DNA of 64,000 bases from Sipunculus nudus (taxonomy: Eukaryota; Annelida; Sipuncula; Golfingiida; Sipunculidae): the NCBI GenBank assembly GCA_026874595.1, contig JAPPUL010000069.1:930001-994000 (forward strand), given 5' to 3'. Below are positions 53,062 through 60,357 of the stretch, piece after piece; positions within the stretch are counted from its first letter, which is position 1, and every line of letters starts with the position of its first letter. Under the pieces are notes generated by a model. That model did no database searches and was not told the origin of the DNA. It saw only the letters and a program-made list of their open reading frames with translations. The position numbers were made by a program, and so were the translations under genes.

Positions 53062-53550
53062 ATGAGTGTACAAGGAGCGGAAGGAGAGATAGGTAAGGCC
53101 AAAAAAAGGAGGAAGTTTTTTAATTGGCTATTAGGACTTGGAATACTAAGCTGGGGAGGAGGGATAAGTTATACATCAATAAGATACCTAACCCCCCCCC
53201 CGAAGGAAGAGAAGTTTGCAGCATCAATAGCTCTAGGGACGGAGGCAGAGATACTTAAAAATCGTAAATATAAGAAAAAGAGCGGTAGTATGCTATTTAA
53301 GTTTCAAGGCAAACCGGCAATACTTGTTAGAAGCGATAAAGGGCAGTATAAAGCGTTCAATGCGGTGTGCACACACTTAGCCTGTATAGTTACATTTAAG
53401 AAGGATCGTGATATATTCTTTTGCAATTGTCATGGAGGGGTGTATTCATCTGACGGTAAGAACATAGCAGGTCCGCCGCCGAGGCCACTTGAGGAGTACG
53501 TAGTATATAAGAAGGATGAGAAAATACATGTAGGGAAGAGGGCTTTGTAA
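53062..53550 (+). CDS. qcrA: Rieske iron-sulfur protein
   Basis: A 162-residue Rieske protein anchored by a Tat-type N-terminus (KKRRKFFNWLLGLG, about 14-30). The [2Fe-2S] ligands are Cys103 and His105 (CTHLAC) and Cys121 and His124 (CNCHGG), with the disulfide pair Cys108/Cys123; the usual CPCHGS reads CNCHGG here, a Pro to Asn change beside the cluster. Residues 44-47 (TPPP) are encoded by a run of ten C in an otherwise low-GC gene, a slippery tract. GGAGGT stands 9 bases before the start. Lies 1 bp before the cytochrome b gene, with which it forms a quinol oxidase complex. No cytochrome c1 gene follows. Confidence 0.92.
   Translation: MSVQGAEGEIGKAKKRRKFFNWLLGLGILSWGGGISYTSIRYLTPPPKEEKFAASIALGTEAEILKNRKYKKKSGSMLFKFQGKPAILVRSDKGQYKAFNAVCTHLACIVTFKKDRDIFFCNCHGGVYSSDGKNIAGPPPRPLEEYVVYKKDEKIHVGKRAL
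53190..53201 (+). repeat. C10 homopolymer inside the Rieske gene
   Basis: Ten consecutive C residues (in ACC CCC CCC CCG), far longer than any other C run I see here. A loss or gain of one base would truncate the Rieske protein. Confidence 0.9.
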
Positions 53551-53551
53551 T

Positions 53552-54835
53552 ATGGATAAGATAAAAGAGACTAAGATATATAAATGGATAAATGAAAGAT
53601 ATGCAATAGATGGACTTGTTGATTTCTTTGCTAAGAAAGAGGTAGTTTTTGGGGTAGGGAAGTCGGGCGAGTTATATCATAAGATGAAGTTTGGCAATTG
53701 GATATTGCATACAGCCAAAAGACATTATATATGGTATTATTTTGGAGGGATAACGTTATTTTTGTTTATGGTGCTGGTTTTTAGTGGAACGATGTTGTTA
53801 ATGTACTATCAAAATGGGGAGGGGACGGCATATGAGAGTGTAAGATATATAATGGAGAGTGTTCCTTATGGTGCAGCGGTTAGGTCAATACACAGTTGGG
53901 CAGCTAATTTGATGATAGTAACGGCGTTCATACATATGTTTAGCGTATTTTTCACAAAGGCGTATCGCCAAAAGAAAGAGCTTACGTGGGTAACAGGGTT
54001 TTTCATGCTACTGCTTGCAATGGGTGCAGGTTTTAGCGGTTATTTATTACCTTGGACAAGCCTTAGTTTTTTTGCAGTGAGCATAGGAACAGAGTTAATG
54101 GAGGCCCTTCCCTTTGTAGGGCAGTGGATGCTTGAAGTTTCACGTGGGGGTGAAGATGTTTCAGCAAATACGCTGCATAGGTTTTTAGGACTTCACGTTA
54201 CAATAATCCCGATAGGGCTTATAATGCTAATAGGTCTGCATTTGCTTTTCATACAAAGACAGGGAACGAGTAGGCCTATGAATATGGAAAAGGAAAAAGA
54301 AGAGATTGCAAGAGTTGGAGGGGATGCGTCTATAAACAGCATGAAGTTTTTCCCGGACTTTGCCATAAGAGACGTATGGATATGGTTTATAGTGTTTAAT
54401 GTTTTGGTATTACTAGCAGTATTTTTCCCGTGGGAGCTTGGAGAGAAGGCAGATCCTTTAACTTCAGCGCCACCCAACATTAAGCCGGAATGGTTTTTTC
54501 TTGCAATGTTTGTGGTACTTGAGCTTGTGCCGAAGGAAGTAGGGATAGCACTTTTTACGATAGTAGGTCTTATGTGGGTTTTAATACCTTTTTGGGATAC
54601 TAAAGCAAAACGTGATGAGAGTTCGAAGTTTGTATTTATTTTTGGGTTTTGTATCTTTATGGGGTTTATAGTATTTACGATAATAGGCTTTGTCTATAAA
54701 ACAGAACAGATAAGTGCCTTTGCCCATGAGTATCAACTTTCTATTTGGATATTATTTGGGATAGCGTTTGTTGCGTTGGTAATAACTCTTATTATACGAA
54801 CTATGCGAGCTATTAAAAATAGACGTAAAGATTAA
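53552..54835 (+). CDS. qcrB: cytochrome b of a bc-type quinol oxidase, fused with subunit-IV part
   Basis: A 427-residue membrane protein. The N-terminal part has the haem-ligating His pairs in VRSIHSWAANLMIVTAFIHMF and HRFLGLHVTIIPIGLIMLIGLHLLF. The C-terminal part has the PPNIKPEWFFLAMF motif (the PEWF that lines the quinol site) and three or so more membrane segments, so cytochrome b6 and subunit IV are fused as in full-length cytochrome b. It works with the Rieske protein one base upstream. The c-type partner is missing from the window. Confidence 0.93.
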   Translation: MDKIKETKIYKWINERYAIDGLVDFFAKKEVVFGVGKSGELYHKMKFGNWILHTAKRHYIWYYFGGITLFLFMVLVFSGTMLLMYYQNGEGTAYESVRYIMESVPYGAAVRSIHSWAANLMIVTAFIHMFSVFFTKAYRQKKELTWVTGFFMLLLAMGAGFSGYLLPWTSLSFFAVSIGTELMEALPFVGQWMLEVSRGGEDVSANTLHRFLGLHVTIIPIGLIMLIGLHLLFIQRQGTSRPMNMEKEKEEIARVGGDASINSMKFFPDFAIRDVWIWFIVFNVLVLLAVFFPWELGEKADPLTSAPPNIKPEWFFLAMFVVLELVPKEVGIALFTIVGLMWVLIPFWDTKAKRDESSKFVFIFGFCIFMGFIVFTIIGFVYKTEQISAFAHEYQLSIWILFGIAFVALVITLIIRTMRAIKNRRKD

Positions 54836-54843
54836 GTAACATC

Positions 54844-54886
54844 TAAAATATAAAAGGAGCCAATTTGTGGTTTCTTTTATATTTTA
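54844..54886. terminator. bidirectional AT-rich hairpin between cytochrome b and ribD
   Basis: TAAAATATAAAAG (54844-54856) and CTTTTATATTTTA (54874-54886) pair perfectly over 13 bp around a 17-base loop, in the gap between two convergent genes. It is AT-only apart from two G/C pairs, so termination strength is uncertain. Confidence 0.55.
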
Positions 54887-54934
54887 TAAACCTAAAGATA
54901 AGCTTAAAATAGAAAGTCGTACTTCTAGGTTTTA

Positions 54935-56092
54935 CTATACATAATCTACATAACCACTAAACATCATATTATCCCCAAGCTGTTTATAACTAACGTCCTT
55001 AAGCTTTATAGCCTCATCTATATTACTTTTCACACTAATGCTGAATGGAGTGTATTGACCTGTTATAATCTTTGGGGCTACAAAACAAATTACTTTATCA
55101 ATTAACTTATATTCTAAGGAAGAGGACAAAAGCTTCCCACCGCCCTCAAGAAGTATAGAAGATATATTCTCTTCCGTGCAAAGCGTTTTAAAAAGCCATA
55201 GAAGATTTATATCCTTATCCGTTGTTGGGTCAAATATTAATCTTTTGTTATTGTCCGTGCTTATAATATTTTGTAGAGCATCGACATTTTTGTTTTTAGA
55301 TGTGCCTACTTTGCTAACTAGTAAGGTTTTGTATTCATCATGTAGGACTTTTGAGTTTATGGGAATATCCAGACTTTTTGAAACTATTATTCTTAAAGGA
55401 TTCTTTTGTTTGTTATCAAGCCGCACGGTAAGACTTGGATTATCATTAAGGAGGGTATTAGCCCCAATAATTATAGCATCCGTTTTATTTCTTAGATGTT
55501 GAACAATATGTCTTGACTTCTCATTAGAAATCCACTTTGAATTAGCATTGCTATCTGCTATTTTACCATCTAAACTCATTGCATATTTCGCCGTGCAAAA
55601 CGGAAGATTATGAAGTATATATTTATTAAAATCCTCGTTTAGCTTATATATTGCTTGACTTAATGTCTTAAGCTTTGTGTATTCAATAAATTCTATTTCA
55701 ATAACTTCTATACCGGCCTTTATTAGCCTTCGAATGCCGTTGCCATTATTTGATCTTGGATTTTTGTCTTTAGAACCTATTATTACTTTACTAATTCTCT
55801 CTTTTATAATAGCATCAGTGCACGGCGGCGTGTGCCCAAAAAAAGAACAAGGTTCAAGAGTCACAAACAAAGTAGTTCCTTGTAAGTCTTTAAATCCTTT
55901 GGCTTTGGCTTCCTTTATCGCAACAATTTCTGCATGATCAGATCCAACTTTCTTTGTAGCTCCCTCAGATACTATTTGCCCGCCTTTAACCAGCACAGCA
56001 CCTACCGCTGGGTTTGGAGAACATTTGCCTTTTGCTCTTTTGGCAACTTCTAATGCTTTTTTCATATAATTATAGTAATCTTCTTTTTCCAT
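54935..56092 (-). CDS. ribD: bifunctional riboflavin biosynthesis protein RibD
   Basis: Deaminase plus reductase for the second and third steps of riboflavin synthesis. The deaminase half (about 1-145) has SPNPAVGAVLVKGG, the zinc site HAEIVAIKEAKAKG and TLEPCSFFGHTPPCTDA; the reductase half has KYAMSLDGKIADSNANSKWIS and ILLEGGGKLLSS. I place the start at ATG 56092. Two and a half copies of a 13-bp repeat (ATACACTTTTTCC, 56091-56122) put further ATG or GTG codons at 56105, 56118 and 56122 in other frames, and only the reading from 56092 or from GTG 56122 gives RibD. Other rib genes are not in the window. Confidence 0.9.
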   Translation of the reverse strand: MEKEDYYNYMKKALEVAKRAKGKCSPNPAVGAVLVKGGQIVSEGATKKVGSDHAEIVAIKEAKAKGFKDLQGTTLFVTLEPCSFFGHTPPCTDAIIKERISKVIIGSKDKNPRSNNGNGIRRLIKAGIEVIEIEFIEYTKLKTLSQAIYKLNEDFNKYILHNLPFCTAKYAMSLDGKIADSNANSKWISNEKSRHIVQHLRNKTDAIIIGANTLLNDNPSLTVRLDNKQKNPLRIIVSKSLDIPINSKVLHDEYKTLLVSKVGTSKNKNVDALQNIISTDNNKRLIFDPTTDKDINLLWLFKTLCTEENISSILLEGGGKLLSSSLEYKLIDKVICFVAPKIITGQYTPFSISVKSNIDEAIKLKDVSYKQLGDNMMFSGYVDYV

Positions 56093-56122
56093 ACACTTTT
56101 TCCATACACTTTTTCCATACAC
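56091..56122 (-). repeat. 13-bp tandem repeat over the ribD start codon
   Basis: ATACACTTTTTCC occurs at 56091-56103 and 56104-56116, with a third partial copy to 56122. On the minus strand each copy carries an ATG, spaced 13 bp, so the starts lie in three different reading frames. Confidence 0.85.
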
Positions 56123-56156
56123 TATATCTTTAGATTTTGTCTTTTTATAAATTGAT

Positions 56157-57326
56157 TTATAAATACTTTGAGATGCTTTTGTAGACTATTTCTTCACTGT
56201 CTTCGACATATAGCTTTTTATGTAATTTGTTAAGCTCTTTTTTTTGTATGCTTTGTAAGTCTTTATTTTCTATAATCGTTTTTAGTTCCATTAGAAGCTT
56301 TTTCGTACTCTTTTTACTTTGTAGCAATATCTCAGGTACAACTCTTTTATTTAGCAGTATGTTAGGAAGTCCTATATATTTGCCCTTTAATAGCATCTTG
56401 GCAATTATATATGTTAGCCAATTTACCTTATAGATTATAACCATTGGAATACACGCAAGGCCTAGCTCTAAAGTAACTGTCCCACTTGCACAAAGCGCTA
56501 TATCGCAGCTTAAATAACCCTTTTCTTTGCAACTGCTATCACGAAATTGTATATCTGGTTCCACCATGTGTTTTTTCAAAAGCTCTTTAGTTAGTTTTGC
56601 AAGCTCTTTTGTTGCCGATGTTATTATGTATAAAAGCTCATTAGTTTTATATTCTTTCTCCAATTCCTTTATTATATATAAGATAATCGGCATTAGCCTT
56701 CTTACCTCTTGGTAGCGACTTCCTGCATATATTCCAATAATTTGTTTTTTGCCTTTAATAGAATCTTGCTTTATTTGCTTTATAAATACTTGTTTTGTTA
56801 GATAATGTCCTATATAGTAACTTTTTTGAGGGAACTCTTTTTGATATAATTTGTAGTCGTTATAAAACGGACAAAGTATTATATTTGCGAGTTTTCCTAT
56901 CTTTTTTATATTCCATCTGCCCCAAAGCGATACTGATGGTGGAAAATAGTATACAACAGGAATATTTAACTTTTTGGCATGCCTTGCAAGGCTTATGTTT
57001 AATCCTTGGTTGTCTATTAGAATTATTAGATTTATACCCGCTTCTTTTATGTATCTTCTTATGAACTTTATCTTCTTAAAAAGAGTAAAAGCAGCAACTA
57101 GTCCCTCAACAACCCCTACCGCGCTTTTAGATATTAGGTTATCTACAACTGATACTCCCTCTTCCCTAAGACATCTGCCGCCTATTGCCACAAAACTTAA
57201 TGTCTTTTTATTCTCTTTGCCAAGCGTTTTGTCGTTTAATATCTTAGATTTTAAGGTTTTGTGAATATAAGCCCCTGCCCCGTCCCCTGAGACCTCCCCG
57301 CATACGTATAGTATTTTAAACATCAA
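56157..57326 (-). CDS. lpxB: lipid-A-disaccharide synthase
   Basis: Joins UDP-2,3-diacylglucosamine and lipid X to make the lipid A disaccharide, peripheral membrane enzyme of family GT19. Opens ILYVCGEVSGDGAGAYIHKTL, has YYFPPSVSLWGRWNIKKIGKLANIILCPFYNDY and IGIYAGSRYQEVRRLMPIIL, and ends with the ALCASGTVTLELGLACIPMVIIYKVNWLTY-type stretch that is the GT19 hallmark. Length 389 is normal. It starts directly after the fabZ stop codon. LpxA and LpxD are not in the window. Confidence 0.95.
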   Translation of the reverse strand: MMFKILYVCGEVSGDGAGAYIHKTLKSKILNDKTLGKENKKTLSFVAIGGRCLREEGVSVVDNLISKSAVGVVEGLVAAFTLFKKIKFIRRYIKEAGINLIILIDNQGLNISLARHAKKLNIPVVYYFPPSVSLWGRWNIKKIGKLANIILCPFYNDYKLYQKEFPQKSYYIGHYLTKQVFIKQIKQDSIKGKKQIIGIYAGSRYQEVRRLMPIILYIIKELEKEYKTNELLYIITSATKELAKLTKELLKKHMVEPDIQFRDSSCKEKGYLSCDIALCASGTVTLELGLACIPMVIIYKVNWLTYIIAKMLLKGKYIGLPNILLNKRVVPEILLQSKKSTKKLLMELKTIIENKDLQSIQKKELNKLHKKLYVEDSEEIVYKSISKYL

Positions 57327-57779
57327 TTAACTTTTAGACTTATTAATGCTATCCTTATCCACGAGCGATGCCATCATCTTTGCCTCGCTGCATAAAACAT
57401 TATCAACATATACCTTACCTTCAAATTTGCATATGTTGCGTCTAAACTGCATAATATTTATTTCATATCTAATTTGATCTCCTGGGAAAATAGGTTTTCG
57501 AAACTTAACTTCATCGATAGTTGTAAAGAATACTAACTTAGTCTTAATATCGTTTACTTTAGAATGCATTAAACACCCTGCACATTGGGCCATACCCTCT
57601 ACTTGTAAAACTCCCGGCATTATAGGATATCCTGGGAAATGGCCTTCAAAATAAGGCTCGTTTATCGTTACATTCTTAATCCCCACTATTTTGTCCTCAC
57701 TTTTGCTTAATATCTTATCTACTAGCAAAAATGGATACCTATGCGGGATTAAGTCCATGATAGATAGAATATCATCCAT
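57327..57779 (-). CDS. fabZ: (3R)-hydroxyacyl-ACP dehydratase FabZ
   Basis: Dehydrates 3-hydroxyacyl-ACP in fatty acid synthesis and competes with the lipid A acyltransferases for substrate. The hot-dog fold has IPHRYPFLLVDKI and the active site GHFPGYPIMPGVLQVEGMAQ with His47 and Glu61. The length of 150 is normal. Sits between bamA and lpxB, as is usual in diderm envelope clusters. Confidence 0.95.
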   Translation of the reverse strand: MDDILSIMDLIPHRYPFLLVDKILSKSEDKIVGIKNVTINEPYFEGHFPGYPIMPGVLQVEGMAQCAGCLMHSKVNDIKTKLVFFTTIDEVKFRKPIFPGDQIRYEINIMQFRRNICKFEGKVYVDNVLCSEAKMMASLVDKDSINKSKS

Positions 57780-57832
57780 ATCTAAACATCTATTCCTTTA
57801 CGCTTTAGTATAGTTTACTATACCAATTTTAT

Positions 57833-60238
57833 TTAAAATAGTCCACCTACACTAAAAACAAAATCAAGACCTGGATGAAAATAAAATTCACCAGGCTTCG
57901 TCGTATCGCGATCACCCCGCTTGGCAAAATATAGCCTTATCGGAATTAATGGAATATGTACTCTAAAACCAAATCCAAAGCTATAATAATTTACATGATT
58001 AGGAAACTCTCCAACATTGTCTGTAATGTCACCTGCGTCTGCAAAGAGTACTCCCCATAAGATACTTTCAAAGATAGGAAAACGTATCTCAAAACTAAAG
58101 GATATCTTGCCTCCTTCCCCAACTATAATATCTCGTGTAACGCTCCTCCAACCACGTAGCTCATTTATACCATCAAACCTAAGACGGTCTATATCCCGTA
58201 CTGCAAACTTCCCATCAAACTGTTTGAACAGCAGCTCATAACTTGCAAAAAAAGCAAGCACTATCTTCCATACCGGATTATAATAAAATGATCCAAAATT
58301 ATGCCACTTTATCCAATGACTATCTCCTTGATATATGCCTCCTGTGTAAGTTACTACACCTTTTATTCTAAACCCTTGCATCGTATTTATTACATTATCT
58401 CGGTAATCTAGAGATATTCCTATTCTATGACTTATCTTTACAAGAAATTTGTCTGTAGCGCCACTTACTAAATCTGTATATAATGATTTCCCTCTCAAGG
58501 TATTATGATCTATATTGCTTAATTGGAAGTTTACTGGCTTGTGGGCTCGGGTAAATGAAAATAGGTAGCCTGTGTATATTTGTAGCTCCGGAATTATGAA
58601 ATAGCCTATTGCAATGTCTGTTTCTATTATATCTGCTGTATAGTAATATTCAGTCCCTGTGTTTATAAATGACTCGTATAAACTATAGCGCGCATTTATC
58701 CTATCTCGTAGATAGCGGAATGTAAAATTAAATAATATCGGTACATACGGTACTAACCACGATGTTGAGGCTCCAATTTCAACTCCTATACGCCGCTCGC
58801 CAAATTCACCCTTCTGGCGCAACGCCCACCCGCTACCTAAAAAATTCTTCTCTGACACTTCCTCAAAAAAGGTAAATCCTGTAAGAAAACCATACCCTCC
58901 ACCTACGTTGAATATACCTGTCCTTTGTTCTGTTAGCTTTAGGTTTAAATCTACAAGTCCATTTGCACTCCCTGCTTCTGGCAGTGGTTCTATCTTCTTG
59001 AAAAACTGAAGATTTCTTAGTGCATTTGTACTTCTTTGTATCTTATTAAAATTAAAGAATTCTCCTTCAAATATTCTAAGTTCTTGGTCTATGACATGTG
59101 TTGCTGTTTTATTATTCCCTAGAATCCTTATATTTTCTATGTGGACCTTCTCCCCCTCGATTATTTCTATATCCCAATTAACAATAAGGTTTTTCTCATC
59201 TATTATAGGTATGGGTAATATCTTTACTTGAATATAGCCTTGGTTTAAATAAAGAGCTTTCATTGCGTTTAATTGTTGTTTGAACGCTGCATCGTTGTAT
59301 CTACTCCCTTTTTTTACTTGTATCTTTTCTCTTAGTACCTCTGTCTTTATTTTTGTATTGCCACTTATCTTTATTTCCCCCATATTAAAGATTGGCCCCT
59401 CTTCAACTCCTATCAAGATGAAATGTCCATATTCGTTTATTACCCTCTCATCTGAGTATATATAATCTTTATTGACTTTTACATATTCTACCTTTCCCAG
59501 AAAATGTCCGTTGTTTTTCATATATTGTTCTATTCTAAGCCGATCCTGGTTTAGTTTTTCCTGGTCAAGAACAGACCCTCCACCAAATAATCCCGACTCC
59601 TTTGTAAGCATTATGTCGTATATGTCATCAGGATCAAGCATCTTAGTTCCTATTATCTTAATTGATGCTATGTATACCTCTGCTCCTTCTCTTATTTGGA
59701 CTGTTAGATTTGTATATCTACCCTTTGACCCTTGGCGGGCTATTACGTTTACTGTCGTGTCATAAAATCCTCTGTTCTTATATAACTTTAATATATCTTG
59801 TTCATCCTTATTCATTGCTGCTTGGCTGAATACTGTGCCAGGCTTTAGGCTCATTGCCCCTATTATTGTTTTTGCATCTATAGCTTCTTCGCCTACGATC
59901 TCTACGCTATGTACTTTTGGTAACTCCTTAAAAAGAATTATTACATCAACCCCTCCTTGCTTCCCTCGTTTTACTCGAATTTCTATGTCTTTGAAATAAC
60001 CAAGCTCAAGCAAACTTTCATAGCTTTCTTGTAAGTCTTTCGGATTGTATTTGTCTCCTTCCGATATCTTTAATATACCTAGCACTAGATCTTCTGAACT
60101 CGTTACTATCCCTTCTAATCTTATCTTATTTATTATCTCCCCTTCAAATTCCTTCCCTAGGTCTTGACCGATTACTATTGTAACTTTTAGCATTATAATT
60201 ATTAGCAAAACTACAATGCTATATATTTTCTTTCGCAA
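57833..60238 (-). CDS. bamA: outer membrane protein assembly factor BamA
   Basis: Inserts beta-barrel proteins into the outer membrane. The 801-residue protein has a signal peptide (about 1-24), four or five POTRA domains up to about residue 410 (for example INKIRLEGIVTSSEDLVLGILKISEGDKYN), and a C-terminal beta-barrel that ends with Phe, as expected for an outer-membrane barrel. The barrel lid motif reads DGINELRGWR, a variant of the usual VRGF/Y. The barrel region includes a long YFIIPELQIYTGYLFSF-type strand series. Lies 53 bp before fabZ. Skp/OmpH and LpxD are absent from the gap where they usually sit. Confidence 0.95.
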   Translation of the reverse strand: MRKKIYSIVVLLIIIMLKVTIVIGQDLGKEFEGEIINKIRLEGIVTSSEDLVLGILKISEGDKYNPKDLQESYESLLELGYFKDIEIRVKRGKQGGVDVIILFKELPKVHSVEIVGEEAIDAKTIIGAMSLKPGTVFSQAAMNKDEQDILKLYKNRGFYDTTVNVIARQGSKGRYTNLTVQIREGAEVYIASIKIIGTKMLDPDDIYDIMLTKESGLFGGGSVLDQEKLNQDRLRIEQYMKNNGHFLGKVEYVKVNKDYIYSDERVINEYGHFILIGVEEGPIFNMGEIKISGNTKIKTEVLREKIQVKKGSRYNDAAFKQQLNAMKALYLNQGYIQVKILPIPIIDEKNLIVNWDIEIIEGEKVHIENIRILGNNKTATHVIDQELRIFEGEFFNFNKIQRSTNALRNLQFFKKIEPLPEAGSANGLVDLNLKLTEQRTGIFNVGGGYGFLTGFTFFEEVSEKNFLGSGWALRQKGEFGERRIGVEIGASTSWLVPYVPILFNFTFRYLRDRINARYSLYESFINTGTEYYYTADIIETDIAIGYFIIPELQIYTGYLFSFTRAHKPVNFQLSNIDHNTLRGKSLYTDLVSGATDKFLVKISHRIGISLDYRDNVINTMQGFRIKGVVTYTGGIYQGDSHWIKWHNFGSFYYNPVWKIVLAFFASYELLFKQFDGKFAVRDIDRLRFDGINELRGWRSVTRDIIVGEGGKISFSFEIRFPIFESILWGVLFADAGDITDNVGEFPNHVNYYSFGFGFRVHIPLIPIRLYFAKRGDRDTTKPGEFYFHPGLDFVFSVGGLF

Positions 60239-60357
60239 ACTGTTTTTACCTACATTATTTCATGATTTAATTATTTGTTTTGGAGATTCATTACTTTAGC
60301 ATTAAATATATTCACATTCAATATAATAAATATTGTTTGTTAGGGGTTAGAATAACT
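60239..60357 (-). other. tamB-bamA gap
   Basis: 119 bp of AT-rich sequence between two same-strand envelope genes; no gene or hairpin seen. Confidence 0.3.
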
